Source: Phenylobacterium sp. (GTDB taxonomy: Bacteria; Pseudomonadota; Alphaproteobacteria; Caulobacterales; Caulobacteraceae). From it: DNA of 64,000 nt. Both the position numbers and the translations under genes were made by a program. The stretch covers positions 62,001 through 126,000 of the forward strand of contig NZ_JAUXXE010000050.1 of NCBI RefSeq assembly GCF_030681155.1. Direction: 5' to 3'. Below, one piece after another: positions 35,450-44,939 of this stretch. The notes under the pieces were generated by a model that was not told where the DNA came from, made no database searches, and saw only the letters and a program-made list of their open reading frames with translations. Every line of letters begins with the position of its first letter. Positions within the stretch are counted from its first letter, which is position 1.

Positions 35450-36262
35450 TCAGTGCTCGTCGTCGTTGGGGATGTTCAGCAGTTCCCCGCAGGCCTTGCA
35501 GTGGACAGCGTCGACGTCATGCCTCTGCAACCCGCAGGTCGGGCAGGGAAAGCGCACCTTGTAGGGGCGGAACAGCGCCTGGGCGAGGCGGACGAAAAGG
35601 GTGATCCCGGTCAACATGGTGACGATGGAGATCACTCGGCCCCAGGTTCCAGGCAGGGTGATGTCGCCAAACCCTGTTGTCGTCAGGGTGGCGATCGTGA
35701 AGTAGAGGGCGTCGATATAGCCGTCGATGCCGTCCGTCCGGGCGAAGCTCGTATAGACGAAGCCGGTCACCACGAAGATGAAGGTGATCAGGGTCGCCGA
35801 GGCGCGGACGACGTCTTCCCAGCGCGTCTCGTCATAGCGACGGCCGATGGTTCGCCAGAAGAACTCGGAGTGAACCAGGCTCCATAAGCGAAGCACCCGC
35901 AGGAAGGCCAGATTGAAGAGCCAGAAGGGGAAAAGCAGCGTCACCAGGACGAACAGGTCGATCCAGGTGACCGGCCGCTTCAGCCATTCGCCGAACCTGT
36001 CGGAGGCATAGGCCCGCGCGGTGAGATCGACCGCCAGGATAAAGGCCATCGTGTAGTCGATGAACAGGAATGCTGGGGTGTCGCGGAGCAGCGGCGAAGC
36101 GATGAAGAAAGCGATCATCACCAGGTCGATCGTGATGACCGTCAGGCGAAAGCGCACCGACTTCGCCGAATGGCCGAAGTACAGCTCGTGCAGCCGCGCC
36201 CTGATGCGAGGTGCGCGGCGCCGTCTGCCGGGGTCGGGAAGCGACTCTGCGTCGGTGGCCAT
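35450..36262 (-). CDS. Potassium-channel-like protein with C-terminal zinc ribbon
   Basis: A 270-residue ion channel subunit. Helices lie near residues 40-58, 65-85, 100-122 and 155-172, then the pore loop with the selectivity filter TTTGFGD (194-200) and the last helix (209-230). LRVLRLW (121-127) looks like a rudimentary S4 voltage-sensor segment. Residues 240-258 hold C-P-T-C and C-K-A-C, a zinc-ribbon tail rarely attached to such channels. The ATG at 36262 removes an upstream non-conserved stretch. It lies between the ABC-F gene and a microprotein on the same strand. Confidence 0.88.
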   Translation of the reverse strand: MATDAESLPDPGRRRRAPRIRARLHELYFGHSAKSVRFRLTVITIDLVMIAFFIASPLLRDTPAFLFIDYTMAFILAVDLTARAYASDRFGEWLKRPVTWIDLFVLVTLLFPFWLFNLAFLRVLRLWSLVHSEFFWRTIGRRYDETRWEDVVRASATLITFIFVVTGFVYTSFARTDGIDGYIDALYFTIATLTTTGFGDITLPGTWGRVISIVTMLTGITLFVRLAQALFRPYKVRFPCPTCGLQRHDVDAVHCKACGELLNIPNDDEH

Positions 36263-36279
36263 GGCGCCACTGTAGTTAC

Positions 36280-36300
36280 CCCTCCCCACGAAGGGGAGGG
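36280..36300. repeat. GC-rich hairpin between ABC-F and channel genes
   Basis: CCCTCCCC and GGGGAGGG form an 8-base-pair stem with a 5-base ACGAA loop, in the 44-base gap between the ABC-F stop and the channel start. No T-run follows on the genes' strand. It resembles the element after pepA. Confidence 0.7.
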
Positions 36301-36306
36301 AGAAGG

Positions 36307-38190
36307 TTAGGCGTCGACCTTTACGGCCTCGTAGGCTTCCACCGCGTCCAGCCATTCCTGCTCGGCCTTCTCGAGGGCGACCTGGGCCTGCTCACGCTTG
36401 CGGCCAAGTTCGGCGGCCTTGGCGGGATCCTCGCTGAACACCTTAGGATCGGTCAGGGCCTTATCGAGTTCGGTGACGGCGGCTGTGGCGCGGGCGAGCG
36501 CGGCCTCAGCCGACTCGGCGCGGCGGCGAGCCGTTCCGGTCGGGACCTTCGTCTTGGGTGGCGGCGGCGGTTTGGGAACCTCGACCGGCTCGGCGGCCCG
36601 AACCTGGGTCGGGGCCTTGCCGGCCTGTTTGGCGCGGTCGATGACGAACTTGGCGTAGTCGTCCATATCGCCATCGAAGGGCGCGATGGTCCCGTCGCTG
36701 GCCAGCCAGAGGCGATCGGCGACCAGTTCCATCAAGGAGCGGTCGTGGGTGATCAGGATGACAGCGCCCTCATACTCGTTCAGCGCGTCCAGCAGGGCGC
36801 GGCGAGAGTCGATGTCGAGGTGGTTGGTCGGTTCGTCGAGAATCAGCAGGTGCGGGGCTTCGAGCGCCACAAGGTTCAGCAGTAGGCGGGCGCGTTCGCC
36901 GCCGGACAGGCTGTCGACCGTGGTCTCCACCTTCTGGTGTCCCAGGCCGTACTGGGCCAGGCGCGCGCGGCGACTGGCCTCGGAGGCCTCCGGCATCACC
37001 GTGCGGATGATGTCGAGCGGTGTGTCCTTCGGATTCAGGGCTTCGATCTGGTGCTGGTGGAACCAGCCGACCTTCAGCCGAGCTGAGCGGGTGAATTCGC
37101 CCGATTGCGGCTTCAGCGCGCCGGCGACCAGCTTGGCGAAGGTTGACTTGCCGGCCCCGTTGACGCCCAGCAGACCGATCCGGTCGTCGAGGTCGAGGCG
37201 TAGGTTAAGATGCTTGAGGATCGGCGTCTCGTCGTAACCGGCCGATACGCCTTCAAGGCGCAGCAGCGGCGGGGCCAGGGGGCGTTCCGGCGAGGGCAGG
37301 ATGAAGGGCGCGACGTGCTCGGCGACCACCGAGGAAACCGGCGGCAGCTTCTGCAGCATCTTCAGGCGCGACTGGGCTTGGGTGGCCTTGGACGCCTTGG
37401 CGCGGAAGCGATCGACGAAGGCCTGGAGGTGGGCGCGCTGGGCGTCGACCTTGGCTTTGTTGGCTTCCTGCAGGCGGGCCTTTTCCTCACGCTGGCGCTC
37501 GAAGCTGTCGTAACCGCCGGTGTAGATTGTCAGCTTGCCGTCGGCGAGATGCAGGATGTGGTCGCAGCTATTGTTCAGGATTTCGCGGTCGTGGCTGATG
37601 ATGACCGCGGTGTGCGGATACTTTTTCAGCCGGCTTTCCAGCCAAAGCGCGCCTTCGAGGTCGAGATAGTTGGTCGGTTCGTCGAGCAGCAGCAGGTCGG
37701 GCTCGGCGAACAGCGCGGCTGCCAGGGCGACCCGCATCCGCCAACCGCCGGAGAACTCGGCCATCGGACGCGAAAGGTCAGCGTTGGAGAAGCCTAGGCC
37801 TGAGAGGATTTCCGAGGCGCGTGACGGCGCACGGTCAGCGCCGATCTCATAAAGCCGAGCGTAGATTTCGCCCAGGTGCTCGGGATCTGCGGTTTCGAGC
37901 TCGTTGGTCAGGCGCTCGCGCTCTTCGTCGGCGGCCAAGACAGTATCGAGCAGCGAAATCGGCGTCGCCGGGTGCTCCTGGTCGACCGAGGCGATGCGCG
38001 CGTTCTTCGGATAGCCGATCTCGCCGTCACCGGCGTGAAGCTGGTCAAGGATCAGTTTGAACAGCGTGGACTTGCCCACGCCGTTGCGGCCGACGAGGCC
38101 CACGTGGGCGCCCACAGGAATGCTCACGGTCGCGTGGTCAAAAAACCGGCGGCCCCAGGCGTCGAAGGTCAGATCATTGATTTGCAGCAT
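36307..38190 (-). CDS. ABC-F family ATPase
   Basis: A 627-residue soluble protein with two ABC ATPase domains and no membrane part. Domain 1: Walker A GRNGVGKST, signature FSGGWRMR and LLLDEPTNYLD. Domain 2: Walker A GVNGAGKST, signature LSGGERARL and LILDEPTNHLD. The linker between them (about residues 235-290) is a charged coiled coil, and a C-terminal Lys/Glu-rich extension with a coiled coil (about 530-627) resembles Uup/YheS. ABC-F proteins act on ribosomes or nucleic acid. It is divergent from ndk. Confidence 0.95.
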   Translation of the reverse strand: MLQINDLTFDAWGRRFFDHATVSIPVGAHVGLVGRNGVGKSTLFKLILDQLHAGDGEIGYPKNARIASVDQEHPATPISLLDTVLAADEERERLTNELETADPEHLGEIYARLYEIGADRAPSRASEILSGLGFSNADLSRPMAEFSGGWRMRVALAAALFAEPDLLLLDEPTNYLDLEGALWLESRLKKYPHTAVIISHDREILNNSCDHILHLADGKLTIYTGGYDSFERQREEKARLQEANKAKVDAQRAHLQAFVDRFRAKASKATQAQSRLKMLQKLPPVSSVVAEHVAPFILPSPERPLAPPLLRLEGVSAGYDETPILKHLNLRLDLDDRIGLLGVNGAGKSTFAKLVAGALKPQSGEFTRSARLKVGWFHQHQIEALNPKDTPLDIIRTVMPEASEASRRARLAQYGLGHQKVETTVDSLSGGERARLLLNLVALEAPHLLILDEPTNHLDIDSRRALLDALNEYEGAVILITHDRSLMELVADRLWLASDGTIAPFDGDMDDYAKFVIDRAKQAGKAPTQVRAAEPVEVPKPPPPPKTKVPTGTARRRAESAEAALARATAAVTELDKALTDPKVFSEDPAKAAELGRKREQAQVALEKAEQEWLDAVEAYEAVKVDA

Positions 38191-38253
38191 GGCGAGCGCG
38201 GGGGCTTATCAGAGGCGGGCCCCTGAGGGAATGCGTCCATTATTCCGCCCTGC

Positions 38254-38281
38254 TTGGCGATGTCACATCAGACCGCTATAA
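38254..38281 (+). promoter_or_regulatory. Predicted sigma-70-type promoter of ndk
   Basis: TTGGCG, a 16-base spacer and CTATAA match the alphaproteobacterial -35 and -10 pattern. The -10 lies 59 bases upstream of the ndk ATG, leaving a leader with a GC-rich hairpin. Prediction by eye only. Confidence 0.55.
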
Positions 38282-38340
38282 GCCCGCCACCCGCGCGGGG
38301 CTCCGCGCCTCCCCAACAATACAAAGACAAGTCAAAGACA

Positions 38341-38760
38341 ATGACCGAACGCACCTTCTCGATCATCAAGCCGGACGCCACGAAGCGTAACCTCACGGGC
38401 AAGATCAACGCGGTGATCGAAGACGCCGGCCTGCGCATCGTGGCCCAGCGCCGCATCCAGATGACGGAAGCCCAGGCCAAGAAGTTCTACGAAGTCCACG
38501 CCGAGCGCCCGTTCTACGGCGAGCTGGTCGAAACCATGACCTCGGCGCCCGTCGTCGTGCAGGTCCTGGAAGGCGAAGGCGCCGTGGCGAAGTACCGTGA
38601 AGTCATGGGCGCCACGAACCCTGAACAAGCCGCCGAAGGCACGATCCGCAAGCTGTTCGCCCTGAACGTCGGCGAAAACTCGGTCCACGGTTCGGATAGC
38701 CAAGACAACGCCAAGCTGGAAATCGCCCAGTTCTTCACTGACGATCAAATCGTCGGCTAA
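38341..38760 (+). CDS. ndk: Nucleoside diphosphate kinase
   Basis: A 139-residue Ndk that balances nucleoside triphosphate pools by phosphate exchange through a phosphohistidine. It starts [16 protein letters not shown], has [11 protein letters not shown], and the active-site motif NSVHGSDS with the catalytic His116. The length is normal (about 140). The ATG at 38341 gives the usual start; the open frame extends upstream with non-conserved sequence. A predicted promoter lies just upstream and a strong terminator follows at 38847. Confidence 0.97.
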   Translation: MTERTFSIIKPDATKRNLTGKINAVIEDAGLRIVAQRRIQMTEAQAKKFYEVHAERPFYGELVETMTSAPVVVQVLEGEGAVAKYREVMGATNPEQAAEGTIRKLFALNVGENSVHGSDSQDNAKLEIAQFFTDDQIVG

Positions 38761-38846
38761 GACGGCGGGGAACGGTGGAGCTCGTTCTGCGTTGATCTAG
38801 CGCGGAACGAGCCCAAGTGGTCCCTCCAGAGACCGGCCGCACCAGT

Positions 38847-38890
38847 CAGGCCCCGTTCGGCAAAGAGCCGGGCGGGGCCTGCTTGTTTTT
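38847..38890 (+). terminator. Rho-independent terminator after ndk
   Basis: CAGGCCCCG and CGGGGCCTG form a perfect 9-base-pair outer stem enclosing a smaller CGGC/GCCG stem, followed by CTTGTTTTT. The element ends right where the ribosome-binding site of the next gene begins, so that gene either has its own promoter or depends on read-through. Confidence 0.9.
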
Positions 38891-38903
38891 AAGGAGCGGC
38901 ACC

Positions 38904-39182
38904 ATCCGTAAGGCACCCCCTATCGTCACCGCCGGCGCGGGCGACCTCAAGTTCACCGGGCACGAGCTGCAGGTAGACTACGAGATCACCGGCCAGATGC
39001 GTACCTTGGCATCGGCCCACGTTCCTCTGCGGGGCCTGCTGCGCACCGCGCCTGATGTGGCCGAAGCGTTATTTCGCGCCGGAGAAGCGGCCTTGACCCT
39101 GGACGACGGCCGGGGCTGTCGGATCCGGATGCTCGGCTACACGAGCGGCAGCGACACCGCCTACTTTGAAATCAGAATTTAG
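38904..39182 (+). CDS. Small hypothetical protein with apparent ATC start
   Basis: A 92-residue protein beginning (I)RKAPPIVTAGAGDLKF and ending FEIRI; the middle VDYEITGQMRTLASAHVPLRGLL is compatible with a small beta-alpha domain. I do not recognise a family. The best Shine-Dalgarno in the area, AAGGAG at 38891-38896, sits 7 bases before an ATC codon at 38904. Upstream GTG (38817) and TTG (38883) starts in the same frame fall before or inside the ndk terminator and lack such a site. The start is therefore unusual or marks a base error. Confidence 0.55.
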   Translation: MRKAPPIVTAGAGDLKFTGHELQVDYEITGQMRTLASAHVPLRGLLRTAPDVAEALFRAGEAALTLDDGRGCRIRMLGYTSGSDTAYFEIRI

Positions 39183-39367
39183 CGGGGCCGTGTGATCTGC
39201 GTCGGACGCAGATGTGGCGAGTAGAGGCGGTCGTAGGCGCCGGCGTCCTTCAGGTGCAGAGCCGCGTCCAGCAGGCGAGCGCCACGCAGTCCGTTCGGCG
39301 GCGGCTCGGCCGACAAGGCCGCCCACAGGCTCTCGGCTTCCCGGTGAAGACGCTCGTTGCGTTCCAT
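39179..39367 (-). CDS. Small hypothetical protein
   Basis: A 62-residue protein reading MERNERLHREAESLWAALS, then RGARLLDAALHLKDAGAYDRL. It is helical, charged and without membrane segments. I do not recognise it. The ATG at 39367 is preferred because GGGAAGAAC precedes it at good spacing, better than the ATG at 39382. It converges with the ATC-start gene and overlaps its end by 4 bases. Confidence 0.6.
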   Translation of the reverse strand: MERNERLHREAESLWAALSAEPPPNGLRGARLLDAALHLKDAGAYDRLYSPHLRPTQITRPR

Positions 39368-39600
39368 GTTCTTCCCATCCATGCCGGTCGAACCATCCAG
39401 ACGGCCTGAAGTTCCGTCCAAGTAAGGTTGATAAGAGGTAAGAAATTGTAACCTCGCCGTGCGGTTGTGGTGATTGCAGTCGCGCGAGTAGTCTCGATGC
39501 TTGTGTGTTGAGTTCACAAATAGCGGGCCGACACATCGTTTGATCGCTGGGCTACGCGCGACGCATCCTGTCCCTGATTTGAGCAGCAGGGCTTCAGTTC

Positions 39601-40449
39601 ATGAGCGAGATCATCACCCTTGCGGGCGAGGTCCAGGGCGTTTTGGCGCTCCCCAGAATGGCGTCTGGGGTAGGGGTCTTGATCCTGACCGGTTCCAGCG
39701 GCCGTGTTGATTTGGATAGAGCGCGTCTCTTCGCCGATCGCGGCGCGGTCGCCCTGGCGCAGCGCTGGTGGGGCGGGGAGGGGCAGGCGCCCGGGATCAA
39801 CCTCATTCCGCTAGAGGTCTTCCTGAAGGGTGTCGATCGACTAAGGGCGGAAGGCTGCAACAGGATCGCGGTCCTGGGCACATCGAGGGGCGCCGAGGCG
39901 GCGCTGCTGACCGCGGTACGGGATCCTCGCATCGAGATCGCGATCGCCATCAGTCCGTCTCATGTCGTCTGGCAGGACTTCGGCCCTGGGTTGGACGGCG
40001 TCTACTGGCCGCCGCGCTCGGCCTTCACTTGGGAGGGGCGCACCCTCCCGTGCATCATCTACGATCCGAGGGTCTGGCCGGCGGTCGGCGCCCCGCAGAT
40101 CTATCGACCGACCTTCGAGAAGAGCCTGCAGACCTTCGCCGAGGACGTTCCGGCCGCCAGCATTCCGGTCGCGGAGGCGCGGGCGGAGATCATTCTGGTC
40201 GCCGGTGCGGGCGATTTGCTTTGGCCCTCGGATACCTCCGCTCACCATATCGCCGAGCGGCTGAAACGGCATGGAAAGGCCGTGACGGTCATCGAGCATC
40301 CGCACGCCGGCCACAGCCCTGTGTTCCCAGGCGAACCCCGACCGCCGGAGCCGGCGGCGCGAGCCTGGGGTGGGACGCAGGAGGCCGACCGTGAGTTGGG
40401 CGCCGCGGCCTGGGCGGAGATCACCTCGCGGCTGGGGCTGCCCGCCTGA
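39601..40449 (+). CDS. BAAT-like acyl-CoA thioester hydrolase/acyltransferase
   Basis: A 282-residue alpha/beta hydrolase of the BAAT C-terminal type, known for acyl-CoA thioester hydrolysis or acyl transfer. It has VLGTSRGAEAAL (nucleophile Ser95 in G-T-S-R-G), an acid in VAGAGDLLWPS and a histidine in PHAGHSP, the BAAT triad. The R-W-W-G-G-E segment after LFADRG is typical. It has no signal peptide. It starts a plus-strand run with acyl-CoA enzymes (78-base spacer), so a thioesterase role in that pathway is plausible, but not shown. Confidence 0.87.
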   Translation: MSEIITLAGEVQGVLALPRMASGVGVLILTGSSGRVDLDRARLFADRGAVALAQRWWGGEGQAPGINLIPLEVFLKGVDRLRAEGCNRIAVLGTSRGAEAALLTAVRDPRIEIAIAISPSHVVWQDFGPGLDGVYWPPRSAFTWEGRTLPCIIYDPRVWPAVGAPQIYRPTFEKSLQTFAEDVPAASIPVAEARAEIILVAGAGDLLWPSDTSAHHIAERLKRHGKAVTVIEHPHAGHSPVFPGEPRPPEPAARAWGGTQEADRELGAAAWAEITSRLGLPA

Positions 40450-40526
40450 CGCTACGACATGGGTTCCACCGCTGGGGCCATATGCGCTAGCTGAGTGGCG
40501 GCGCGGCGCCGCGGCGGAGGATCGTG

Positions 40527-41684
40527 GTGGACGTCAGTGAGAGCTTTCCGGAGATCCGTGACGCCGTACGAAAGCTCTGCGCCCAGTTCCCTGGCGAATA
40601 TTGGCGAGCGCTGGATCGCGACCGCATCTATCCGACTGAGTTTGTACAGGCGCTGACCCAGGCGGGGTTCCTGTCGGTGCTGATCCCCGAGGCCTATGGC
40701 GGTTCGGGACTCGGATTGGCGGCCGCGACGGCGGTGCTGGAGGAGATCCACCGCTCGGGCTGCAACGGCGGCGCCTGTCACGCCCAGATGTACACGATGG
40801 GCACGATCCTGCGGCACGGCAGCGAGGCGCAGAAGGAAGCCTATCTGCCGAAGATCGCCACCGGCGAGCTGCGCATGCAGGCGTTCGGCGTCACCGAGCC
40901 CACGGCAGGGACCGACACTACCCGGATCTCGACCTTCGCCCGCCGCGAGAGCGACCACTATGTGGTTAGCGGCCAGAAGCTCTGGATCAGCCGGGCCGAA
41001 CATTCTGACCTGATGGTGCTGCTGTGCCGCACGACGGCGCGCGAGGATGCGGCCAAGCCTTCCGACGGCATGAGCGTACTGATCGTCGATCTGCGCGAGG
41101 CAGTCGGAAATGGGCTGACCATCCGCCCGGTACGGACCATGCTGAACCATGCCACCACCGAACTGTTCTTCGATGAATTGAAGGTCCCAGTCGCCAATCT
41201 GATCGGCCAGGAGGGCAAGGGTTTCCGCTACATCCTCGACGGGATGAACGCTGAGCGAATCCTGATCGCTTCTGAATGTATCGGCGACGGCAAGTTCTTC
41301 ATCGACCGGGCCAGCGGCTACGCCAAGGAGCGCGAGGTGTTCGGCCGGCCGATCGGCCAGAACCAGGGCGTCCAGTTCCCCATCGCCCGAGCCCACGTGC
41401 AACTGACCGCCGCCTCGCTGATGGTCGACAAGGCCTCGGCCATGTTCGACGGCGATATCCCCTGCGGCACAGAGGCCAATATGGCCAAGATGCTGGCTTC
41501 CGAGGCGTCGTGGTTCGCCGCAGACATGGCGGTGCAGACCCATGGCGGGTTCGGGTTCGCTGAGGACTACGACATCGAGCGCAAGTTCCGGGAGACGCGG
41601 CTCTATCAGGTGGCGCCGATCTCCACGAACCTGATCCTCAGCCACGTGGCGACCCACGTGCTGGGTATGCCGAAGAGCTTCTAG
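40527..41684 (+). CDS. Acyl-CoA dehydrogenase
   Basis: A 385-residue acyl-CoA dehydrogenase with FAD. The N-terminal helical domain has IPEAYGGSGLGLAAATAVLEEI, the middle beta domain has FGVTEPTAGTDTTRI and WISRAEHSDLMVLL, and the C-terminal domain has REVFGRPIGQNQGVQFPIARAH and a terminal TQTHGGFGFAEDYDIER (Q-x-x-G-G-x-G-F). GGAGG lies 6 bases before the GTG at 40527 and 3 before the GTG at 40524; the first spacing is better. The next gene starts 8 bases after the stop, suggesting co-transcription. Confidence 0.95.
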   Translation: MDVSESFPEIRDAVRKLCAQFPGEYWRALDRDRIYPTEFVQALTQAGFLSVLIPEAYGGSGLGLAAATAVLEEIHRSGCNGGACHAQMYTMGTILRHGSEAQKEAYLPKIATGELRMQAFGVTEPTAGTDTTRISTFARRESDHYVVSGQKLWISRAEHSDLMVLLCRTTAREDAAKPSDGMSVLIVDLREAVGNGLTIRPVRTMLNHATTELFFDELKVPVANLIGQEGKGFRYILDGMNAERILIASECIGDGKFFIDRASGYAKEREVFGRPIGQNQGVQFPIARAHVQLTAASLMVDKASAMFDGDIPCGTEANMAKMLASEASWFAADMAVQTHGGFGFAEDYDIERKFRETRLYQVAPISTNLILSHVATHVLGMPKSF

Positions 41685-41692
41685 GGGGACGA

Positions 41693-42913
41693 ATGTACGA
41701 CCTTCTCAAAGGCCTGCGCGTTGTCGAGGGATCGGCCTTCGTGGCCGGTCCGACCTGCGGCCTGTATCTCGCCCAGCTTGGGGCCGAGGTGATCCGGTTC
41801 GACAATATCGGCGGTGGGCCCGACTTCGGGCGCTGGCCGCTGACGCCGGGCGGTGACAGCCTCTATTGGGAGGGTCTGAATAAGTCCAAGAAATCGGTCG
41901 CGCTCGACCTCGGCCGGCCCGAGGGGCGCGAACTGGCCGCTCGGCTGGCGGCGGCGCCGGGCGAAGAGGGCGGGATATTCGTCACCAATTTCCCGGTCGA
42001 GGGGTTCCTGTCCTACGAGAAGCTCAGCGCGTTGCGGCCGGATCTGATTTGCGCGCGTGTGATGGGCTGGGCCGATGGCGGGCCGGCCGTGGACTACACC
42101 GTCAACAGCGCCATCGGCGTGCCGATGATGAACGGTCATCCTGACGACCCACGCCCGGTGAACAACGTGGTGCCGACTTGGGACCTGCTGACCGGCGCCT
42201 ACGCCGCCTTCGCCCTGGTTTCGGCGCTGCATGCCCGCAGCAGGGACGGCAAGGGGCGCGAGATCCGCATTCCGCTGTCGGACATCGCCGGATCGACCAT
42301 GGCCAATCTCGGCTATCTGGCAGAGAGCCTGGCGGGACCCGACCGGCCGCGGATGGGTAACGACCTCTATGGCGCCTTTGGCCGCGATTTCACGCTGAAG
42401 GGCGGCCAGCAGATCATGTTGGTGGCGATCACGCCCCGCCAGTGGAAGGGGCTGCTGGCGGTGCTGGAGATCGAAGCTCCGGTCGCGGCCTTGGAGGCTG
42501 AACTCGGCTTGAGCTTTGCGAGCGACGAGGGGCTACGTTTCGATCATCGCGGGCGGCTGTTCCCGATCTTCGAGGCCGCGTTCGCCCGCAAGACCCTGGA
42601 TGAGCTGAAGCCCTCCTTCGAGGCGACCGGGGTGTGCTGGGGACCGTACCAGCCGATGAGCCAGGCGGCGGAAGATCCCCGGCTGATCAAAGGCAATCCG
42701 GTGTTCAGCGACGTGGCGCACCCCAGCGGCCGAACCTATCCCGCCGCCGGCTTCGCGGGGACCATTCCGCAGGACGTTCGCGCGCCGGCGAGGGCCGCGT
42801 CGAAGCTGGGGCAGCATACCGACGAGGTCTTGGCGCAAGTGCTGGGGCTGTCCTCGGGTGAAATCGCGCGATTGCATGACGCCGGCGTGGTCGCCGGACC
42901 GGAGGGACGATGA
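41693..42913 (+). CDS. Class III (CaiB/BaiF) CoA-transferase
   Basis: A 406-residue family III CoA-transferase, which moves CoA between carboxylic acids. The N-terminal part has LLKGLRVVEGSAFVAGPTCGLYLAQLGAEVIR, YWEGLNKSKKSVALDL (N-K-x-K-x-S) and an aspartate in the AVDYTVNSAIG segment, where the catalytic Asp normally sits. C-terminal sequence includes WGPYQPMSQAAEDPRL. Some members are racemases or isomerases instead. It lies between an acyl-CoA dehydrogenase and an enoyl-CoA hydratase, whose start overlaps its stop by 4 bases (ATGA). Confidence 0.93.
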   Translation: MYDLLKGLRVVEGSAFVAGPTCGLYLAQLGAEVIRFDNIGGGPDFGRWPLTPGGDSLYWEGLNKSKKSVALDLGRPEGRELAARLAAAPGEEGGIFVTNFPVEGFLSYEKLSALRPDLICARVMGWADGGPAVDYTVNSAIGVPMMNGHPDDPRPVNNVVPTWDLLTGAYAAFALVSALHARSRDGKGREIRIPLSDIAGSTMANLGYLAESLAGPDRPRMGNDLYGAFGRDFTLKGGQQIMLVAITPRQWKGLLAVLEIEAPVAALEAELGLSFASDEGLRFDHRGRLFPIFEAAFARKTLDELKPSFEATGVCWGPYQPMSQAAEDPRLIKGNPVFSDVAHPSGRTYPAAGFAGTIPQDVRAPARAASKLGQHTDEVLAQVLGLSSGEIARLHDAGVVAGPEGR

Positions 42914-43689
42914 CCAGCACGATCGAACTGAGCGAACCTTCGCCGGGCGTCCGGGTGGTGACCTTGTCGCGACCGGAAGCGGCCAACGCGTTGAACACCG
43001 CCATGGGTGAGGAACTGCTGGCGTTGTGGACAGCGCTGGCCGCCGATCCGACCATCCGGGTAGTGGTCCTGACCGGCGCGGGCCGTTTCTTCTGTGCTGG
43101 AGCGGACCTGAAGGAACGCGATGGCATGAGCGATCAGGCCTGGTCTGATCAGCATGTGATGTTCGAGGCGATGATCCGCGCCCAGCTGGCCTGCCCGTTC
43201 CCGATCATTGCGGCGGTGAACGGCGCGGCCATGGGCGGTGGGGCCGAGATGGCCTTGGCCTGCGACTTCGCCTGGGTCGCTGACACCGCCAAGATGGGCC
43301 TGCCCGAGGTAGGCCTTGGCATCATTCCGGGCCTGGGCGGCACCCAGTTCGTTACGCGGGCGGCCGGCGAGCGGCGCGCCGCCGAACTGCTGATGTCGGG
43401 CTTGCCGGTCGATGCCGCCCAAGCGTTGGAGTTTGGCCTGGTGAACCGGGTGGTTCCGGCCGCTGAGCTGATGACGCAGGTGCTGCAGCGCGCCGAGGTG
43501 ATCGCCAGCAAGGCGCCGTTGTCGGTGAAGGCGCTGAAGGCCGTAGTTCGCGGTGGGGCGGCTCTCCCGCTCGATCAGGCGATGGAGCTTGAGTTGTCAG
43601 AGTACAATCGCCTGTTCCGCACAGCCGATCGCCGCGAAGGCGTGGCGGCGTTCAATCAGAAACGGGCGGCGGTGTTTAAGGGTAGTTAG
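42910..43689 (+). CDS. Enoyl-CoA hydratase/isomerase
   Basis: A 259-residue crotonase-family enzyme. It has VVVLTGAGRFFCAGADLKERDG (first oxyanion-hole region) and AAVNGAAMGGGAEMALACDF (second). One catalytic Glu position is in the PEVGLGIIPGLGGTQ region (E-V-G-L-G-I-x-P), and the C-terminal helix is long. It should hydrate an enoyl-CoA or rearrange it, but crotonases are diverse. It is translationally coupled to the CoA-transferase and is the last gene before the palindromic repeat at 43690. Confidence 0.93.
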   Translation: MTSTIELSEPSPGVRVVTLSRPEAANALNTAMGEELLALWTALAADPTIRVVVLTGAGRFFCAGADLKERDGMSDQAWSDQHVMFEAMIRAQLACPFPIIAAVNGAAMGGGAEMALACDFAWVADTAKMGLPEVGLGIIPGLGGTQFVTRAAGERRAAELLMSGLPVDAAQALEFGLVNRVVPAAELMTQVLQRAEVIASKAPLSVKALKAVVRGGAALPLDQAMELELSEYNRLFRTADRREGVAAFNQKRAAVFKGS

Positions 43690-43815
43690 ATCCTCCCCCG
43701 CTGCGGGAGGTGGCTCGCCGCGTCGCGGCGAGACGGAGGGGGCGGCGACCCTGGCCCCAGTCCCCCTCAGTCAGCTTTGCTGACAGCTCCCCCAAAGGAG
43801 GAGCATCTGCATCGG
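43690..43815. repeat. Nested palindromic spacer repeat
   Basis: A run of inverted repeats between convergent genes: a CCTCCC/GGGAGG stem (43693-43710), the near-perfect palindrome CTCGCCGCGTCGCGGCGAG (43714-43732), then GAGGGGG and CCCCCTC flanking a 20-base centre (43736-43770), then GTCAGC-TTT-GCTGAC and CTCC/GGAG. I recognise this type of composite element as an interspersed repeat of Caulobacterales genomes. It may serve as a bidirectional transcription stop. Copy number cannot be judged in one window; two simpler GC stems occur at 33546 and 36280. Confidence 0.75.
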
Positions 43816-43817
43816 CT

Positions 43818-44846
<1,029 letters not shown>

Positions 44847-44939
44847 GTGACGCCTTTTGGGCTCAGGGGAGGCAGAAATTAACGCCTGCGCGCATCCGGC
44901 GCTTGCAGACTCGGGGCTGCGCGAGCGTATAGCTACTTG

